A stretch of 64,000 nt of DNA from CAWCGU01 sp963795195 (GCA_963795195.1 CAWCGU010000006.1:1612001-1676000); one strand, 5' to 3'. Positions 46,323 through 56,161 are shown, numbered from the stretch's first letter. Notes: a model not told the origin generated them from the letters alone. Numbers and translations: made by a program.

Positions 46323-47836
46323 TTCGCCGGCCGCGCGGCGTCGGCCAGCAACGCCTCGACCAAGCCCTCGACATCGTGCTCATCTGCTTCGGCGTCGACC
46401 TCGAAGCCCGCGTCGCGGACGGCCTGGCTTGTGATCGGGCCGATCGAGACGATCCTGGCGTTTTCGGGCATCGCGCCGCCACTGGCGGCCAGGAAGTTCT
46501 TGACGGTCGAAGACGAGGTAAAGGTGACGTAGTCGGCCTCGAGAGCTGCGGTCAGGGAATTGGGATCCGGCTCCCCGGCGACAGTCTCGTAGAGCGCCAC
46601 GACATCGACTTCGGCGCCGCGCGCCCGGAGCGCGTCCGGCAGAACGTCGCGGGCCTTGGCTGCGCGAGCAACGAGCACACGGGCACCCTCCACGTCAACC
46701 TCCCCGAGCGCTTCGACCAGGCCTTCGCCCACCGAGCGCTCCCCGATCAAGTCGGGGAGGATCCCAAGCTCGCCGAGCGCCTCGGCCGTTGCCGGACCGA
46801 TCGCAGCGACAGTCACCCCGCCGAGCGCCCGCGCGTCGCGGCCCTGGGCGACCATCGCGGTGCAGAGCTCGCGGACGGCGTTGGCGCTGGTCAGGCAGAT
46901 CAGCGTGTACTCGTGGATGCGGGCAACCGCAGCCGCGACCTCGTCGCTCCCGCATAGCGACTCGGTTCGGATCGCCGGCAGCTCGATGACCTCCGCGCCG
47001 AGGTCCGCCAGGGTCGAGGCGAGCTCGCTCGCCTGGGCGCGGGCGCGGGTGACTACGACCCGCAGGCCGTGCAGGGGTCGCTCCTGCAGCCAGGCGATCC
47101 GCTCGCGGCGGGCAGCCACCGGCCCGACGATCGTCAGCGCCGGCGGAGATATGCCTGCGCGCTTTACCGCCGCCGCGATCTCGTCCAGAGGCGCCTCCAC
47201 GACCCGCTGTGCCGGCGTGGTTCCGCGCTCGACGACGGCCGCCGGCTCGGTCGCGGCCCGTCCGGAGGCGACCAGGCGCTCGGCGATCTCGGGCAGTCGC
47301 TTGACGCCCATGTAGAAGACGAGGGTGCCTGGGAAGGCGGCAAGCGCCTCCCAGTTGATCGCCGTCTCCGGCTTGGCCGGGTCTTCGTGGCCGGTCACGA
47401 AGGCGACCGCTGAGGCGTCGTCGCGGTGCGTCACCGGGATGCCCGCGTAGGCCGACGCCCCCACGCCCGCGGTCACTCCCGGGACGACCTCAAAGCGCAC
47501 TCCGGCGTCGCGCAGCGCCTCCGCCTCCTCGCCGCCTCGGCCGAAGACGAAAGGGTCGCCGCCCTTGAGGCGCACGACGCTGTGGCCGCGGCGCGCCCGC
47601 TCGACCATCAGCGACTCGATCTGCGACTGCTCCATCGCGGGTGCGCCCGGCTCTTTGCCGACGTAGACCAACTCGGCCTCGGGGTCGGCGCCGTCGAGCG
47701 CTCCGGCCGGGATCAGGCGGTCGTGGAAGATCACGTCGGCCGTCGCGATCAGCTCCAGCGAGCGCTCGGTCATCAGGCCTCGGTCCCCGGGACCGGCGCC
47801 GACCAGATAGACCACGCCTTCCCTGGCCGCGCTCAA
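46319..47836 (-). CDS. cobA-hemD: Fused uroporphyrinogen-III C-methyltransferase / uroporphyrinogen-III synthase
   Basis: 505 residues. The N-terminal ~245 form the SUMT domain (VVYLVGAGPGDRGLMT, GGDPFVFGRGGEEAEAL, TPAQRVVEAPL); the C-terminal ~250 form the HemD domain (RVVVTRARAQASELASTLADLGAEVIELPAIR and TFTSSSTVKNFLAASGG). The fusion makes uroporphyrinogen III from hydroxymethylbilane and can divert it to precorrin-2/siroheme. TTG start at 47836 overlaps the hemC stop (TTGA). Member of the leftward tetrapyrrole operon. Confidence 0.95.
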   Translation of the reverse strand: MSAAREGVVYLVGAGPGDRGLMTERSLELIATADVIFHDRLIPAGALDGADPEAELVYVGKEPGAPAMEQSQIESLMVERARRGHSVVRLKGGDPFVFGRGGEEAEALRDAGVRFEVVPGVTAGVGASAYAGIPVTHRDDASAVAFVTGHEDPAKPETAINWEALAAFPGTLVFYMGVKRLPEIAERLVASGRAATEPAAVVERGTTPAQRVVEAPLDEIAAAVKRAGISPPALTIVGPVAARRERIAWLQERPLHGLRVVVTRARAQASELASTLADLGAEVIELPAIRTESLCGSDEVAAAVARIHEYTLICLTSANAVRELCTAMVAQGRDARALGGVTVAAIGPATAEALGELGILPDLIGERSVGEGLVEALGEVDVEGARVLVARAAKARDVLPDALRARGAEVDVVALYETVAGEPDPNSLTAALEADYVTFTSSSTVKNFLAASGGAMPENARIVSIGPITSQAVRDAGFEVDAEADEHDVEGLVEALLADAARPAK

Positions 47837-48706
47837 GCCTGCCGCTCCAGAATCTCGCGTGCCCCAGAAGCGAGCATCCGCTCGGCGAGCGCCTGGCCGA
47901 GCGCGGCCGGCTGCTCCGGGTCGCCACCGACCCGGTCGCGGACCCAGTTGCTGCCGTCAGGCGCGCCGGCGTAGCCGAGCATGAACAGATGCTGCTCTGC
48001 CAGCCACGCACAGACGCCGACAGACGTCTCGCAGCTCGCCCCGAGGGCAAGCGTCGCCGCGCGCTCGGCCGTCAGCTCGATCAGGGCCGGGCCGTCGCTG
48101 ATCGCAGCCGCGGCCGCGGCACCGGCGGGATCGTCCCGCCGAGCCTCGATAGCGAGCGCCCCCTGACCGGCAGCCGGAGTCAGCGAGTCGAGTTCGAAGC
48201 GAAAGGCGATCTCCCCTTCCCTGCCCAGGCGAACCAATCCCGCGGTCGCCAGCACGATCCCGTCCAGCTCTGACTCCTCGAGCTTTCGCAAACGAGTGTC
48301 GACGTTGCCCCGCAGGCCGACTATCTGCAGATCGGGCCGCAGCGCCAGCAGCTGCGATCGCTCGACGCAGACTCGACGTGCCGATCCGCGCGCCCTCCGG
48401 AATCTCCTCCAGCGACGACGCGGCGCCGATGTAGGCGTCGCTCGGGTCCTCTCGGGCGGGCACACCGACGAGCGCAAGCCCATCGGGGCGTTCCGCGGGC
48501 AGGTCCTTGGCCGAGTGGACGCCGAGGTCCACCTCACCGGCCAGCAGCGCGCCCTCGACCCCGCGCACGAACCGCCCCTTGTCACCTATCGGCGCAGCCG
48601 CATCGGCGGCTTGCACCGCGATGATCTCCGCCTCATCGCCCAGCGCCTCGGCGACCAGCCCCGTCTGCGCGAGCGCCAGAGCGCTGCCTCGCGTGCCGAG
48701 CCGCAA
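47833..48706 (-). CDS. hemC: Porphobilinogen deaminase, frame slip near 48365
   Basis: 874 bases (a multiple of three plus one). MRLGTRGSALALAQTGLVAEAL and the active-site DLGVHSAKDLPAERPDGL lie in one frame. After IGTSSLRR the conserved QLL..RPDL and LRGNVDTRL continue in a second frame, with LTPAAGQGALAIEAR and the cofactor-binding Cys in GASCETSVG. One extra base within 48355-48370 explains it. TTG start at 48706 is directly after the hemA stop. It links four porphobilinogens to hydroxymethylbilane for the next gene. Confidence 0.9.
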
Positions 48707-50036
48707 CTACTTTTCCTGGCGCCGCAGCTGGCGGACCTCGCCGCCCTCCGCCGGGATCGGCTCGGTTGCCGAGTCAAGCCCGAAGAGCTCGCGAAGCACG
48801 CTGACCCGCAGGTAGGCGTCATCCTCACCGGCGCTGCGCTTGATTCTCAGTGTCGGCTCGTGCAGGACGCGGCTTGCGATCGCTCTGGCCATCGTCTCCA
48901 GGCGAGCAAGGTCGGCCTCCGAAAGCGACTCCCAGCGACCCTCGTTTTCCTCGAGCACCCGGGCGACGATCTCGTCGGCTCGCTGACGCAGCTCCGCGAT
49001 CGTCGGCACGACCTCGAGCGAATCGAGCCAGCGCTCGAAGCGCACGACCTCGGAACCGACGATCTGCTCAGCCTGGCGGGCTTCAGTCTCGCGGCCGGCG
49101 GCGTTTCGCTGCGCGATCGCCTGAACGTCATCGATGTCGTGGATGCTGACCCCGGGAATATCGCGTGCGGCGGCCTCGACGTCGCGCGGCACCGCGAGGT
49201 CGACGAGCAGAAGCGGACGGTGGTCGCGGTCAGACATCACCATTTCCAGGGCGTCCCGCTCGATGATGTGATGCGGCGAGTTGGTCGAGGAGACGACGAT
49301 GTCGGCGTGCTCGAGCTGGCGGGGAAGCTCCTCGAAACGCACCGCCTCGACCGCCGAAACGCTGCGCCAGCCCGATCGCCCGGTTGTAGCGGCGGTTGGC
49401 GATGAACACGGTCTCGACTCCGCGTGCCGCAAGCGCGCGGGCCGTCAGCTCCGCCGTCTCACCCGCGCCGATCACCAGGACTCGCTTGCTGGCCAGGTCG
49501 CCGAGGGTGCGCTGCGCGAGCTCGACGGCGACCGACGAGATCGAGAGGCCACGCTCGGAAACGCCCGTTTCGGAGCGAGCGCGCTTGCCGGCCGCCAGCG
49601 CTCCGCGAAAGAGACGGTTCAGGACCGGTCCGGTGGCACCCTCGACGAGTGCGAGCTCGTAGGCGCGCTTGACTTGGCCCTGGATCTCCGCCTCGCCCAA
49701 AATCATCGAGTCGAGTCCGGCGGTGACCCGGAAGAGGTGCGCGGCGGCCTCAACCGAGCGGTCCGAGTAGAGGTGCCCGAGAAGCTCAGTCGGTCGAAGG
49801 TCAGCCTCGCGGGCCAGCAGGCCGAGGGCCAGCGACTCCGCCTTGACCGGATCGGCCGCGACGAGATAGATCTCGGTGCGATTGCACGTGGAAAGCGCGG
49901 CCGCCTCGACCACATCGGGGCTGTCGACCAGCTCGCGGAGGATGCCGCTGGCCCGGCCCTCGGTCAGGGCCAGCCGCTCGCGCAGCTCGAGCGGTGCGGT
50001 GCGGTGCGAGATACCGAGGCCGAGCAGTTCGCTCAT
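48707..50036 (-). CDS. hemA: Glutamyl-tRNA reductase, frame slip near 49360
   Basis: 1330 bases (a multiple of three plus one). The N-terminal part has LLGLGISHRTAPLELRERL, the catalytic Cys in STCNRTEIYL, GLDSMILGEAEIQGQVK and the NADPH-binding VIGAGETAELTARAL. After LAQRFG the frame slips; the other frame continues EAVRFEELP, IVVSSTNSPH, LLLVDLAVPRDVE and the dimerisation helices. One base too many around 49355-49365 accounts for it. First committed step of C5 heme synthesis. I take the ATG at 50036 as start (a GTG at 50045 is possible). 85 bases after ccmD. Confidence 0.9.
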
Positions 50037-50121
50037 CAGCGGCACCCGGACGCGGGAGCAAGGCCAGCAGATCTCCAGTGATTCTGAGTGCCGGCCTTGC
50101 GGGAGCAGAGGACGCCGCGCA

Positions 50122-50307
50122 CTATTTCCCGTCCTTCGGATCGACGTGGTCCGCGAGCTCCGACAGCTGGCGCTCGATGCGCGAGAGCTTTGCCGCCATG
50201 ATCGCGACGTAGATCAGAACCAGGGCCAGGAAGACGATGTAGGCGCCGGCCACGTACTTGCCGGCCTCGTCGAGTGGCAGGGCGGGCGCTGCGAGCAGAA
50301 CCTCCAT
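50122..50307 (-). CDS. ccmD: CcmD-like small membrane protein
   Basis: About 61 residues, ATG at 50307 overlapping the ccmC stop. One TM (AGAYIVFLALVLIYVAIMAA) then a charged coil (KLSRIERQLSELADHVDP). Size, topology and position directly after ccmC identify the heme-exporter subunit CcmD, which helps release holo-CcmE. Confidence 0.75.
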   Translation of the reverse strand: MEVLLAAPALPLDEAGKYVAGAYIVFLALVLIYVAIMAAKLSRIERQLSELADHVDPKDGK

Positions 50308-51056
50308 CAGACACCCGCCTCCGGGCTCGGCGTGACGGGGGCCGCGGGCCGGGGCGCAGCCGGCTTGGGCGCGGAATCGAGCAGCGTGCGCCGCAACCTG
50401 GCGAGGCTCGCGGAAGCTCGCTTCGCCGTCAACTCGAAGCTGACGAGCGAGGTCCAGAGCAGCGCCGCGCCGGCCATGCAGACGAGGAACGTCAGCCACA
50501 TCTTCCCGGGCATTCCGCCCTCGGCCGTGGCGAAGACACGCGGGTGCACGAGGCTCTCGGCGAGCCGCACGGCGAGAAAGTTGAGCGGCACGAAGGCCCC
50601 GGCGGCAATCGCGAACACGGACGAGTAGCGGGCCTGGCGGTCACGGTCGTCGATCGAGTATCGAAGCGGGTAATAGGTGGCGTAGAGCAGGAAGACGATC
50701 AGGAAGCTGACAAGCGTCGGCTCGTCCCAGGACCACCAGTGCCCCCACGAGGCCCTGGCCCAGATCGCGCCCGTGATCAGGACGGCGAGGCCGAAGACGA
50801 TCGAGATGTGGATCGATACGTAGGAGCGGTAGTCGTGGACGGAGTCACCCGTGCGCAGGTGGCGGATTGCATGGATGGCGCCGATCATGAAGCCGACCAG
50901 CGCCACCGTCGCGAGCGGTACGTGCAGGTAGAAGATCTTCTGGATGAAGCCCTGGTCGGCATCCAGCGGCGCGAAGAAGAAGACCAGCGAGAAGCCGACG
51001 GCGATCGTTGCCGCGGCGGCGATTGCGAGGTTGCGGGGGTTCAGGATGCTGTTCAT
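50307..51056 (-). CDS. ccmC: Heme exporter protein CcmC
   Basis: 249 residues, six TM segments. The tryptophan-rich heme-handling signature is WGHWWSWDEPTLVSF and His residues in HAIRHLRTG and LVHPRVFA match the external heme ligands of the family. The C-terminal tail is Pro/Ala-rich. CcmC loads heme onto CcmE in cytochrome c system I. The gene lies between ccmB and ccmD. Confidence 0.94.
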   Translation of the reverse strand: MNSILNPRNLAIAAAATIAVGFSLVFFFAPLDADQGFIQKIFYLHVPLATVALVGFMIGAIHAIRHLRTGDSVHDYRSYVSIHISIVFGLAVLITGAIWARASWGHWWSWDEPTLVSFLIVFLLYATYYPLRYSIDDRDRQARYSSVFAIAAGAFVPLNFLAVRLAESLVHPRVFATAEGGMPGKMWLTFLVCMAGAALLWTSLVSFELTAKRASASLARLRRTLLDSAPKPAAPRPAAPVTPSPEAGV

Positions 51057-51072
51057 ATGCGGGGAGGGTTGA

Positions 51073-51741
51073 TCAGTCTTCCAGGAGGAAGTCGTAGACC
51101 GCGTAGCCCACGGCCACGAAGATCACATCGTAAAGGCCGAGCACCGCCAGCCAGGTGCCGAAACGGTCATATCCGGGCCCGCCGGCCGCCAACAGGGGAT
51201 CAGCGGCACCCGCGGCGGCGATCATCACGGGCACGAGTAGAGGCAAAAGGACCAACGGAGTCAGCAGATCGCGGGCACGGGAATTGATCGCGATCGCCGA
51301 AACGAGGGTGCCAACGGTGGCGATCCCGAGGTCGGTCAGCGCCAGTACCAGCAGCAGCGGCAGCAGGCCGGCGGCGTCATCGAGGAAGAAGACGGCGAAC
51401 ACGGGCACGGTCACCAGTTCCAGCGCGACCAGATAGATGAAGATCGCCGACGCCTTGGCGGCGAACAACGCGGTGCCGTCGATCGGCGCCAGGCGAATCG
51501 CATCGAAACCGCCCTGCTCGTGCTCGGCGACGAAAAGGCGGTTGATCGCCAGGATCGCCGCGAAGAGGACGGTCGCCAGCAACACCCCGGCGGCAAGCGA
51601 GCCCTCGAGGCTCTCGCGGTCCAGCCCGAAGCGGAAGAGCACGAAGGTCGTGATCGCGAACAGGGCCATGCCCGGCACCGACTGCAGCGTGCGCAGCTCG
51701 ACCCGCAGGTCCTTGGCGAGGATGGCCGTATAGGCGTTCAC
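51073..51741 (-). CDS. ccmB: Heme exporter protein CcmB
   Basis: 222 residues, six TM helices. It starts AILAKDLRVELRTLQSVPGM, followed by the conserved FFAAILAINRLFVAEHEQG-like region (here FAAILAINRLFVAEHEQGGFDAIRL, read in two pieces) and LLPLLVPVMIAAAGA. The GTG start overlaps the ccmA stop by 4 bases. It is the permease for CcmA. Confidence 0.92.
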   Translation of the reverse strand: MNAYTAILAKDLRVELRTLQSVPGMALFAITTFVLFRFGLDRESLEGSLAAGVLLATVLFAAILAINRLFVAEHEQGGFDAIRLAPIDGTALFAAKASAIFIYLVALELVTVPVFAVFFLDDAAGLLPLLLVLALTDLGIATVGTLVSAIAINSRARDLLTPLVLLPLLVPVMIAAAGAADPLLAAGGPGYDRFGTWLAVLGLYDVIFVAVGYAVYDFLLED

Positions 51742-52439
51742 GCCACCGCCCCGGCGTAAAGGGAACTGAGGTCGGCCTCGGAGATGTCGGCTGGGCGACC
51801 GGCGAAAGCGGCTTCACCTCGGTGCGAGAGGCCGAGCAGCGCGTCAGCATCGGCAACTCCGGCGCTCGGGTCGTGCGTGACCAGGACTCGCGTACGCCCG
51901 GGTGCGGGCCCGAGCAGTGGATCGACCAGTGCGGCTCCCTCAGGGTCGAGGTGGGCGAACGGCTCGTCGAGCAGCAGCAGCTCCGGCTCGTGCAGCAGCG
52001 CCCGGCAGACGGCGACGCGCTGGGCCATTCCCCGCGAGAGGTTGTGGGTCAGCTCGCCCGCCCTTGCTGCCATGCCGACCGCTTCGAGCAACTCGGCGGC
52101 GCGCTCACGTCCCGAATCCGGGAGCCCATGAAGGCGACCCTGAAAAGCTAGGTTCTCGGTCACGGTCAGGTCGCGGTAGAGCAGCGGCGCATGGCCCAGG
52201 TAGCCGAGCTTCGGCCGCAGCTTCCAAGCCTGGCGGGGCAGCTCGCACCCGAGGACCTCCACCTTTCCCGGTCCAGGGCGCAGCAGCGTCGCCAGGATCC
52301 GCAACAGCGTCGACTTCCCGGCGCCGTTCGGGCCGAGTACAGCCAGCGACTCGCCGTCCTCGAGCTCGAGGCTGAGGTCGCGCAGGACCGGCCGTTCTCC
52401 GTAGTCGCGGCAAAGTCCCTGCAGCTCGAGTGCAGCCAT
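51738..52439 (-). CDS. ccmA: Heme exporter ATP-binding protein CcmA
   Basis: 233 residues, ABC ATPase: Walker A GPNGAGKST, Q-loop LGYLGHAPLLY, signature LSRGMAQRV, Walker B LLLLDEPFAHLD and LVTHD. First gene of the leftward ccm-hem-birA run; the intergenic space to the divergent cupredoxin gene is 54 bases. It powers the CcmABCD heme delivery complex. Confidence 0.95.
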   Translation of the reverse strand: MAALELQGLCRDYGERPVLRDLSLELEDGESLAVLGPNGAGKSTLLRILATLLRPGPGKVEVLGCELPRQAWKLRPKLGYLGHAPLLYRDLTVTENLAFQGRLHGLPDSGRERAAELLEAVGMAARAGELTHNLSRGMAQRVAVCRALLHEPELLLLDEPFAHLDPEGAALVDPLLGPAPGRTRVLVTHDPSAGVADADALLGLSHRGEAAFAGRPADISEADLSSLYAGAVA

Positions 52440-52493
52440 CTCGCGAATCTAGCGCTCAGAGGGTGACCTCTCTGTAATCTCGCCTGCGCGACG

Positions 52494-53132
52494 ATGATGG
52501 GCGCAAAGAGCAGCAGACCGGCAGGGACCGTGCTCGTGCTGGCGGTCAGCGTCGCCGCGCTGGCAGCGCCGGCCGCGGCGAGTGCCGAGGCGACGATCAC
52601 CGTCGAGCCGACGGCGGGAAAGAACACCTTCGCGCCCACACGCGTCGTCCGCAATCTCGGCGGGGCCCAGTTCACCTGGGTCTGGGGTCCGGATGGCGGC
52701 GGATCACAGGGCTTCCACGACGTCGTCTCCGACGGCCAGCTGTTCGACTCGGGTGAGGCGGTCACGCAGGGGACGTTCGCTGTCAACGCCTCCGCGGGCA
52801 GCTACCGCTACTTCTGTTCGATCCATTTCGGGATGGACGCCCGCATCGCCGTCCGGCCCGAGGCCCAGGAGGCCGCCCCCGGCCGATTCCGCGTCAGCTG
52901 GGCGACCAAGGCGAGCCAGACGGGGCGCCGCTACGACGTTCGCTTCAAGGTCGCAGGCGGCACCTGGCGGACCTGGCTGCAGGACACCCGCCGGCGCTCC
53001 GGGGTCTTCAACACGGCCGACGGCACCGGCGCCTCGGCATCAGCTAAGCGCCGCATCCTGATCCAGGTCCGCTCCGAAAACACCAAGCGCAAGGCAAGCG
53101 ACTGGTCCCCGGCGCTCCGCGTCACCCCCTAA
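52494..53132 (+). CDS. Secreted cupredoxin (plastocyanin-like) with C-terminal FN3-like domain
   Basis: 212 residues with a signal peptide (TVLVLAVSVAALAAPAAASA). A cupredoxin-like domain is shown by the copper ligands GFHDVV, then Cys-His-Met in YRYFCSIHFGM. The second half (VSWATKASQTGRRYDVRFKV through ILIQVRSEN) is FN3-like. It is probably an extracellular electron carrier or copper binder beside the cytochrome c maturation genes. Confidence 0.85.
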   Translation: MMGAKSSRPAGTVLVLAVSVAALAAPAAASAEATITVEPTAGKNTFAPTRVVRNLGGAQFTWVWGPDGGGSQGFHDVVSDGQLFDSGEAVTQGTFAVNASAGSYRYFCSIHFGMDARIAVRPEAQEAAPGRFRVSWATKASQTGRRYDVRFKVAGGTWRTWLQDTRRRSGVFNTADGTGASASAKRRILIQVRSENTKRKASDWSPALRVTP

Positions 53133-53191
53133 CCACGCCGAACGTCCGTATCGACCTCCCAGGGGGTGTGCTCAGGGACGTTCGGCGGTGG
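53133..53191. repeat. 58-bp palindromic element, copy B
   Basis: CCGAACGTCC at 53138-53147 and its inverse GGACGTTCGG at 53176-53185, with the inner C/G inverted repeat, match copy A at 1365-1422 in arm sequence and spacing. It is located between two convergent gene stops (53132 and 53195). A hairpin terminator or an intergenic repeat family is likely. Confidence 0.7.
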
Positions 53192-53194
53192 GGG

Positions 53195-54760
53195 CTACTT
53201 GCGGCGCAGGGTTCTGGCGCCGACCTTGAGCAGGGGGGCCGCGCCGTTCTTCAGGGCCTCCAGGCGTTTGGCGCTGGGGCCGTAGAGCAGTTGGGCGCTG
53301 GAGCGGATCGCGTCCACGAGGGTCTTGTCGTAGGGATGCCACCACAAGTCGCGGGTCAGACCCGGTTCCCAGGTGACGGTCTTGACGTTGACGCACTCGT
53401 AGAAGCCGAACTTCGAGTGCGAACGCCCGAGCCCTGAGTGCTTGACGCCCCCCCAGGCGCACTGCGCGGCGGCGTGGCTGTAGCTGTGGTCGTTGATCCA
53501 GACCATTCCCGACTCGACCCGGCGCGCCATTCGCTCCCCCTTGGGGCGATCGCGGGTCCAGATCGAGGCGCCGAGGCCGAACTCGGAGTCGTTGGCCAGG
53601 GCCAGAGCCTCCTCCTCGGAATCGACGACCGTGATCGGGACCACCGGTCCGAAGATCTCCTCGCGCATGATCCTCATCTCCGGACTCACCCCGGTCAGCA
53701 AGGTCGGGGCGATGAAGCGGCCGCGCAAGCCGTCGACGCTGCGCGCGCCGCCGAGGAGCCGCTCGGCGCCGTTGGCGATTGCGTCGTCGACCAGCTCTTC
53801 GACCAGGTCGGCCTGGTCGGTCGAAACCATCGGGCCGATCTCCGTCTCGGGGTCGGCCGGATCGCCAACCCGCAATGCTGCGGTCTTCTCCACGACCGAC
53901 TGCAGGAAGGCCTCGGCGACCTCGCGAACGACATAGGTGCGCTCGATGCCCGAACAGGTCTGACCGGCGTTCGCGAAACCTCCCCAAACGCACCCGGAGC
54001 TGGCGTTGTCGAGGTCGGCGTCGGCGCAGACGATCTGCGCATCCTTGCCACCGAGTTCGAGCACCGATCCCTTGAGGTTGGCCGCGCAGCGCTCGCCGAC
54101 GCGGCGGCCGACCTCGACCGATCCGGTGAACAGCACCTTGGCGACATTGCCTGCCTCGCAGAGCTCGGCGCCGACGGCGCCGCCGCCGTGAACCACCCTG
54201 ACCAGCCCCTCCGGCAGACCCGCCTTCTCGAAGATCTCGCGAATCTTTTCGCCGAGCAGCGGGGTCAGGCTCGCCGGCTTGAGGACTACCCCGTTGCCGG
54301 CCGTCAACGCCATCGCCACCTCGCCGAAGGGGATCGACCAGGGGTAGTTCCAGGGCGCGATCACCCCGATCACGCCAAGCGGCTCGTAGCTGAACTTCGC
54401 CTGTTTGCTGGCGAACATCGGCTGGCGCATCGGGATCGCCTCTTCGCCAAGAATCTCGGGGCCGTTCTCGGCACACCAGTGGAGGACGTCGACCGTGGGC
54501 ACCACCTCCATCGTGTAACTCTCTGCGATCGGCTTGCCCTGCTCGGCGGTCAGCAGCGCCGCAACTTCGTCGAGATCGTCGAGCAGCACGTTCGCGACCT
54601 TGCGCATGTAGCGCCCGCGATCAGCGTGCGAGAGCTCACCCCAGAACGGCTGGACCTCGGCGACCTCGGCGGCGATCCCCTCGACGTCCTTCGGCTCGAT
54701 CGTCGCGACGCTGTCGATCAGAGCGCCCGTCGCCGGGTTGTAGGACTCGAGCCTGGCCAC
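53195..54760 (-). CDS. NAD(P)-dependent aldehyde dehydrogenase
   Basis: 521 residues. Motifs: VIGVIAPWNYPWSIPFGE, FTGSVEVGRR, general-base Glu in LELGGKDAQIV, nucleophile Cys in NAGQTCSGIERTYV and EEIFGPVVPITVV. A C-terminal ~30-residue extension follows the dimerisation segment. It resembles succinate-semialdehyde or phenylacetaldehyde-type enzymes but the substrate cannot be told. Not linked to the ccm operon. Confidence 0.93.
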   Translation of the reverse strand: MARLESYNPATGALIDSVATIEPKDVEGIAAEVAEVQPFWGELSHADRGRYMRKVANVLLDDLDEVAALLTAEQGKPIAESYTMEVVPTVDVLHWCAENGPEILGEEAIPMRQPMFASKQAKFSYEPLGVIGVIAPWNYPWSIPFGEVAMALTAGNGVVLKPASLTPLLGEKIREIFEKAGLPEGLVRVVHGGGAVGAELCEAGNVAKVLFTGSVEVGRRVGERCAANLKGSVLELGGKDAQIVCADADLDNASSGCVWGGFANAGQTCSGIERTYVVREVAEAFLQSVVEKTAALRVGDPADPETEIGPMVSTDQADLVEELVDDAIANGAERLLGGARSVDGLRGRFIAPTLLTGVSPEMRIMREEIFGPVVPITVVDSEEEALALANDSEFGLGASIWTRDRPKGERMARRVESGMVWINDHSYSHAAAQCAWGGVKHSGLGRSHSKFGFYECVNVKTVTWEPGLTRDLWWHPYDKTLVDAIRSSAQLLYGPSAKRLEALKNGAAPLLKVGARTLRRK

Positions 54761-54820
54761 GGGGCGATTCTTTCAGACGGCCGTCAGATGTCTTCGGGCC
54801 CCGTCGCAGTGGAGCCTCCG

Positions 54821-56161
54821 TCAGCCGGGGGGCCGCCTCGTGAACCGCGCCCGCAACTCCTCGAGCCGGCGGCCCAGCTCGGCCTCGAAACCGCGGTCGG
54901 TGGGCTCGTAGAAACGTTCTCCTTGAACCGCCTCCGGTGCCAGTGGCTGGTCGGCGACGCCTCCGGGCTGGTCGTGCGGGTAGACGTATCCGGTGCCCCG
55001 GCCGAGCTGCTCCGCGCCCGCATAGTGGGCGTCCTGCAGGTGGGCAGGCGGCTGCTTGGCACCCTGACGCCGGATCAGTCCCTTGGCTGCAGACAGGCCT
55101 CTCATTGATGCGTTCGACTTCGGCGCCAAGGCCAGGTAGACGCAGGCCTGGGCGAGGTTTAGCTGACACTCGGGGAGGCCGACCCGATCGACGGCCTGGC
55201 CCGCCGCCGTGGCGACCAGCAACGCCTGCGGGTCGGCGTTACCGACGTCCTCCGACGCGAAGATGACCATGCGGCGCACGATGAAGCGGGGGTCCTCACC
55301 GGCCTCCAGCATCGCCGCCAAGTAGTACAGGGAGGCATCGACGTCAGACCCTCGGGTGGCCTTGATCCACGCTGAAATGTAGTCGTAGTGGCGGTCTCCT
55401 CCCTTGTCATAGACGATCGCCTTGCGCTGGAGAGCGTCCTCGGCGATGGCGAGGTCGACGGGCGAGCCTGCCGCCCTCGCGACCTCCGCGGCCCGTTCGA
55501 GCGCGGTCAGCGCCGTGCGAGCGTCACCGCCGGCGCGCTCGGCGAGCATCGCCAGCGCTTCGTCCTGGACCACGGGTGGATCGGAAACTCCGCGCAGCGG
55601 GTCGGCGAGCGCCCGTCTCAGCAACGCCTCGATGTTCGCCGGCTCGAGCTGCTTCAGCTCATAGATCTGCGAGCGCGAGAGCAGTGCAGAGTTGACTTCG
55701 AAGTAGGGGTTCTCCGTGGTTGCGCCAACCAGTGTCACGAGCCCCTCCTCGACGGCCGGCAGCAGCGCGTCCTGCTGAGCCTTGTTGAAGCGGTGGATCT
55801 CGTCGAGAAAGAAGATCGTCGGCCTGCCGTTGCCGCGACGTCGCTCGCCGGCGCGCGCGATCACGGCCCGAACCTCGGCCCGTCCCGCGTTGACTGCGGA
55901 CTCCTCCTCGAAGGCGCCCTTTGACGCCGTGGCGATGATTCGGGCCAGGGTGGTCTTGCCCGTGCCGGGCGGTCCGTAGAGGATCGCGCTGTGGGGCTCG
56001 CCCGTGTTGATGGCGGTGCGCAGGGCAGAGCCGGGCTTGAGCAGATGCCCCTGGCCGACGAGCTCATCAAGCGTGCGCGGTCGCATTCGCACGGCCAGCG
56101 GGGCACCGGCGGCCAATGGCTCCGTCCCCGGTCGGTCCTCACTGTCGAAGAGTCGCTGCAC
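54821..56161 (-). CDS. rarA: Replication-associated recombination protein A
   Basis: 446 residues, GTG start. AAA+ ATPase of the RarA/MgsA/WRNIP1 group: Walker A GPPGTGKTTLARI near 70, Walker B FFLDEIHRFNKAQQDALLPAVEEG, sensor 1 LVGATTENPYFEVNSALLSRS and the C-terminal tetramerisation domain (DASLYYLAAMLEAGEDPRFIVRRMVIFASEDVG). Acts on stalled forks and with SSB. The overlap of the last residues with 54784-55169 shorter frames is only antisense shadow. Confidence 0.95.
   Translation of the reverse strand: MQRLFDSEDRPGTEPLAAGAPLAVRMRPRTLDELVGQGHLLKPGSALRTAINTGEPHSAILYGPPGTGKTTLARIIATASKGAFEEESAVNAGRAEVRAVIARAGERRRGNGRPTIFFLDEIHRFNKAQQDALLPAVEEGLVTLVGATTENPYFEVNSALLSRSQIYELKQLEPANIEALLRRALADPLRGVSDPPVVQDEALAMLAERAGGDARTALTALERAAEVARAAGSPVDLAIAEDALQRKAIVYDKGGDRHYDYISAWIKATRGSDVDASLYYLAAMLEAGEDPRFIVRRMVIFASEDVGNADPQALLVATAAGQAVDRVGLPECQLNLAQACVYLALAPKSNASMRGLSAAKGLIRRQGAKQPPAHLQDAHYAGAEQLGRGTGYVYPHDQPGGVADQPLAPEAVQGERFYEPTDRGFEAELGRRLEELRARFTRRPPG

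Noticed and set aside
44952..46532. 526-residue open frame on the plus strand
   Set aside because: Antisense to birA, DUF62 and cobA-hemD, all with recognised motifs.
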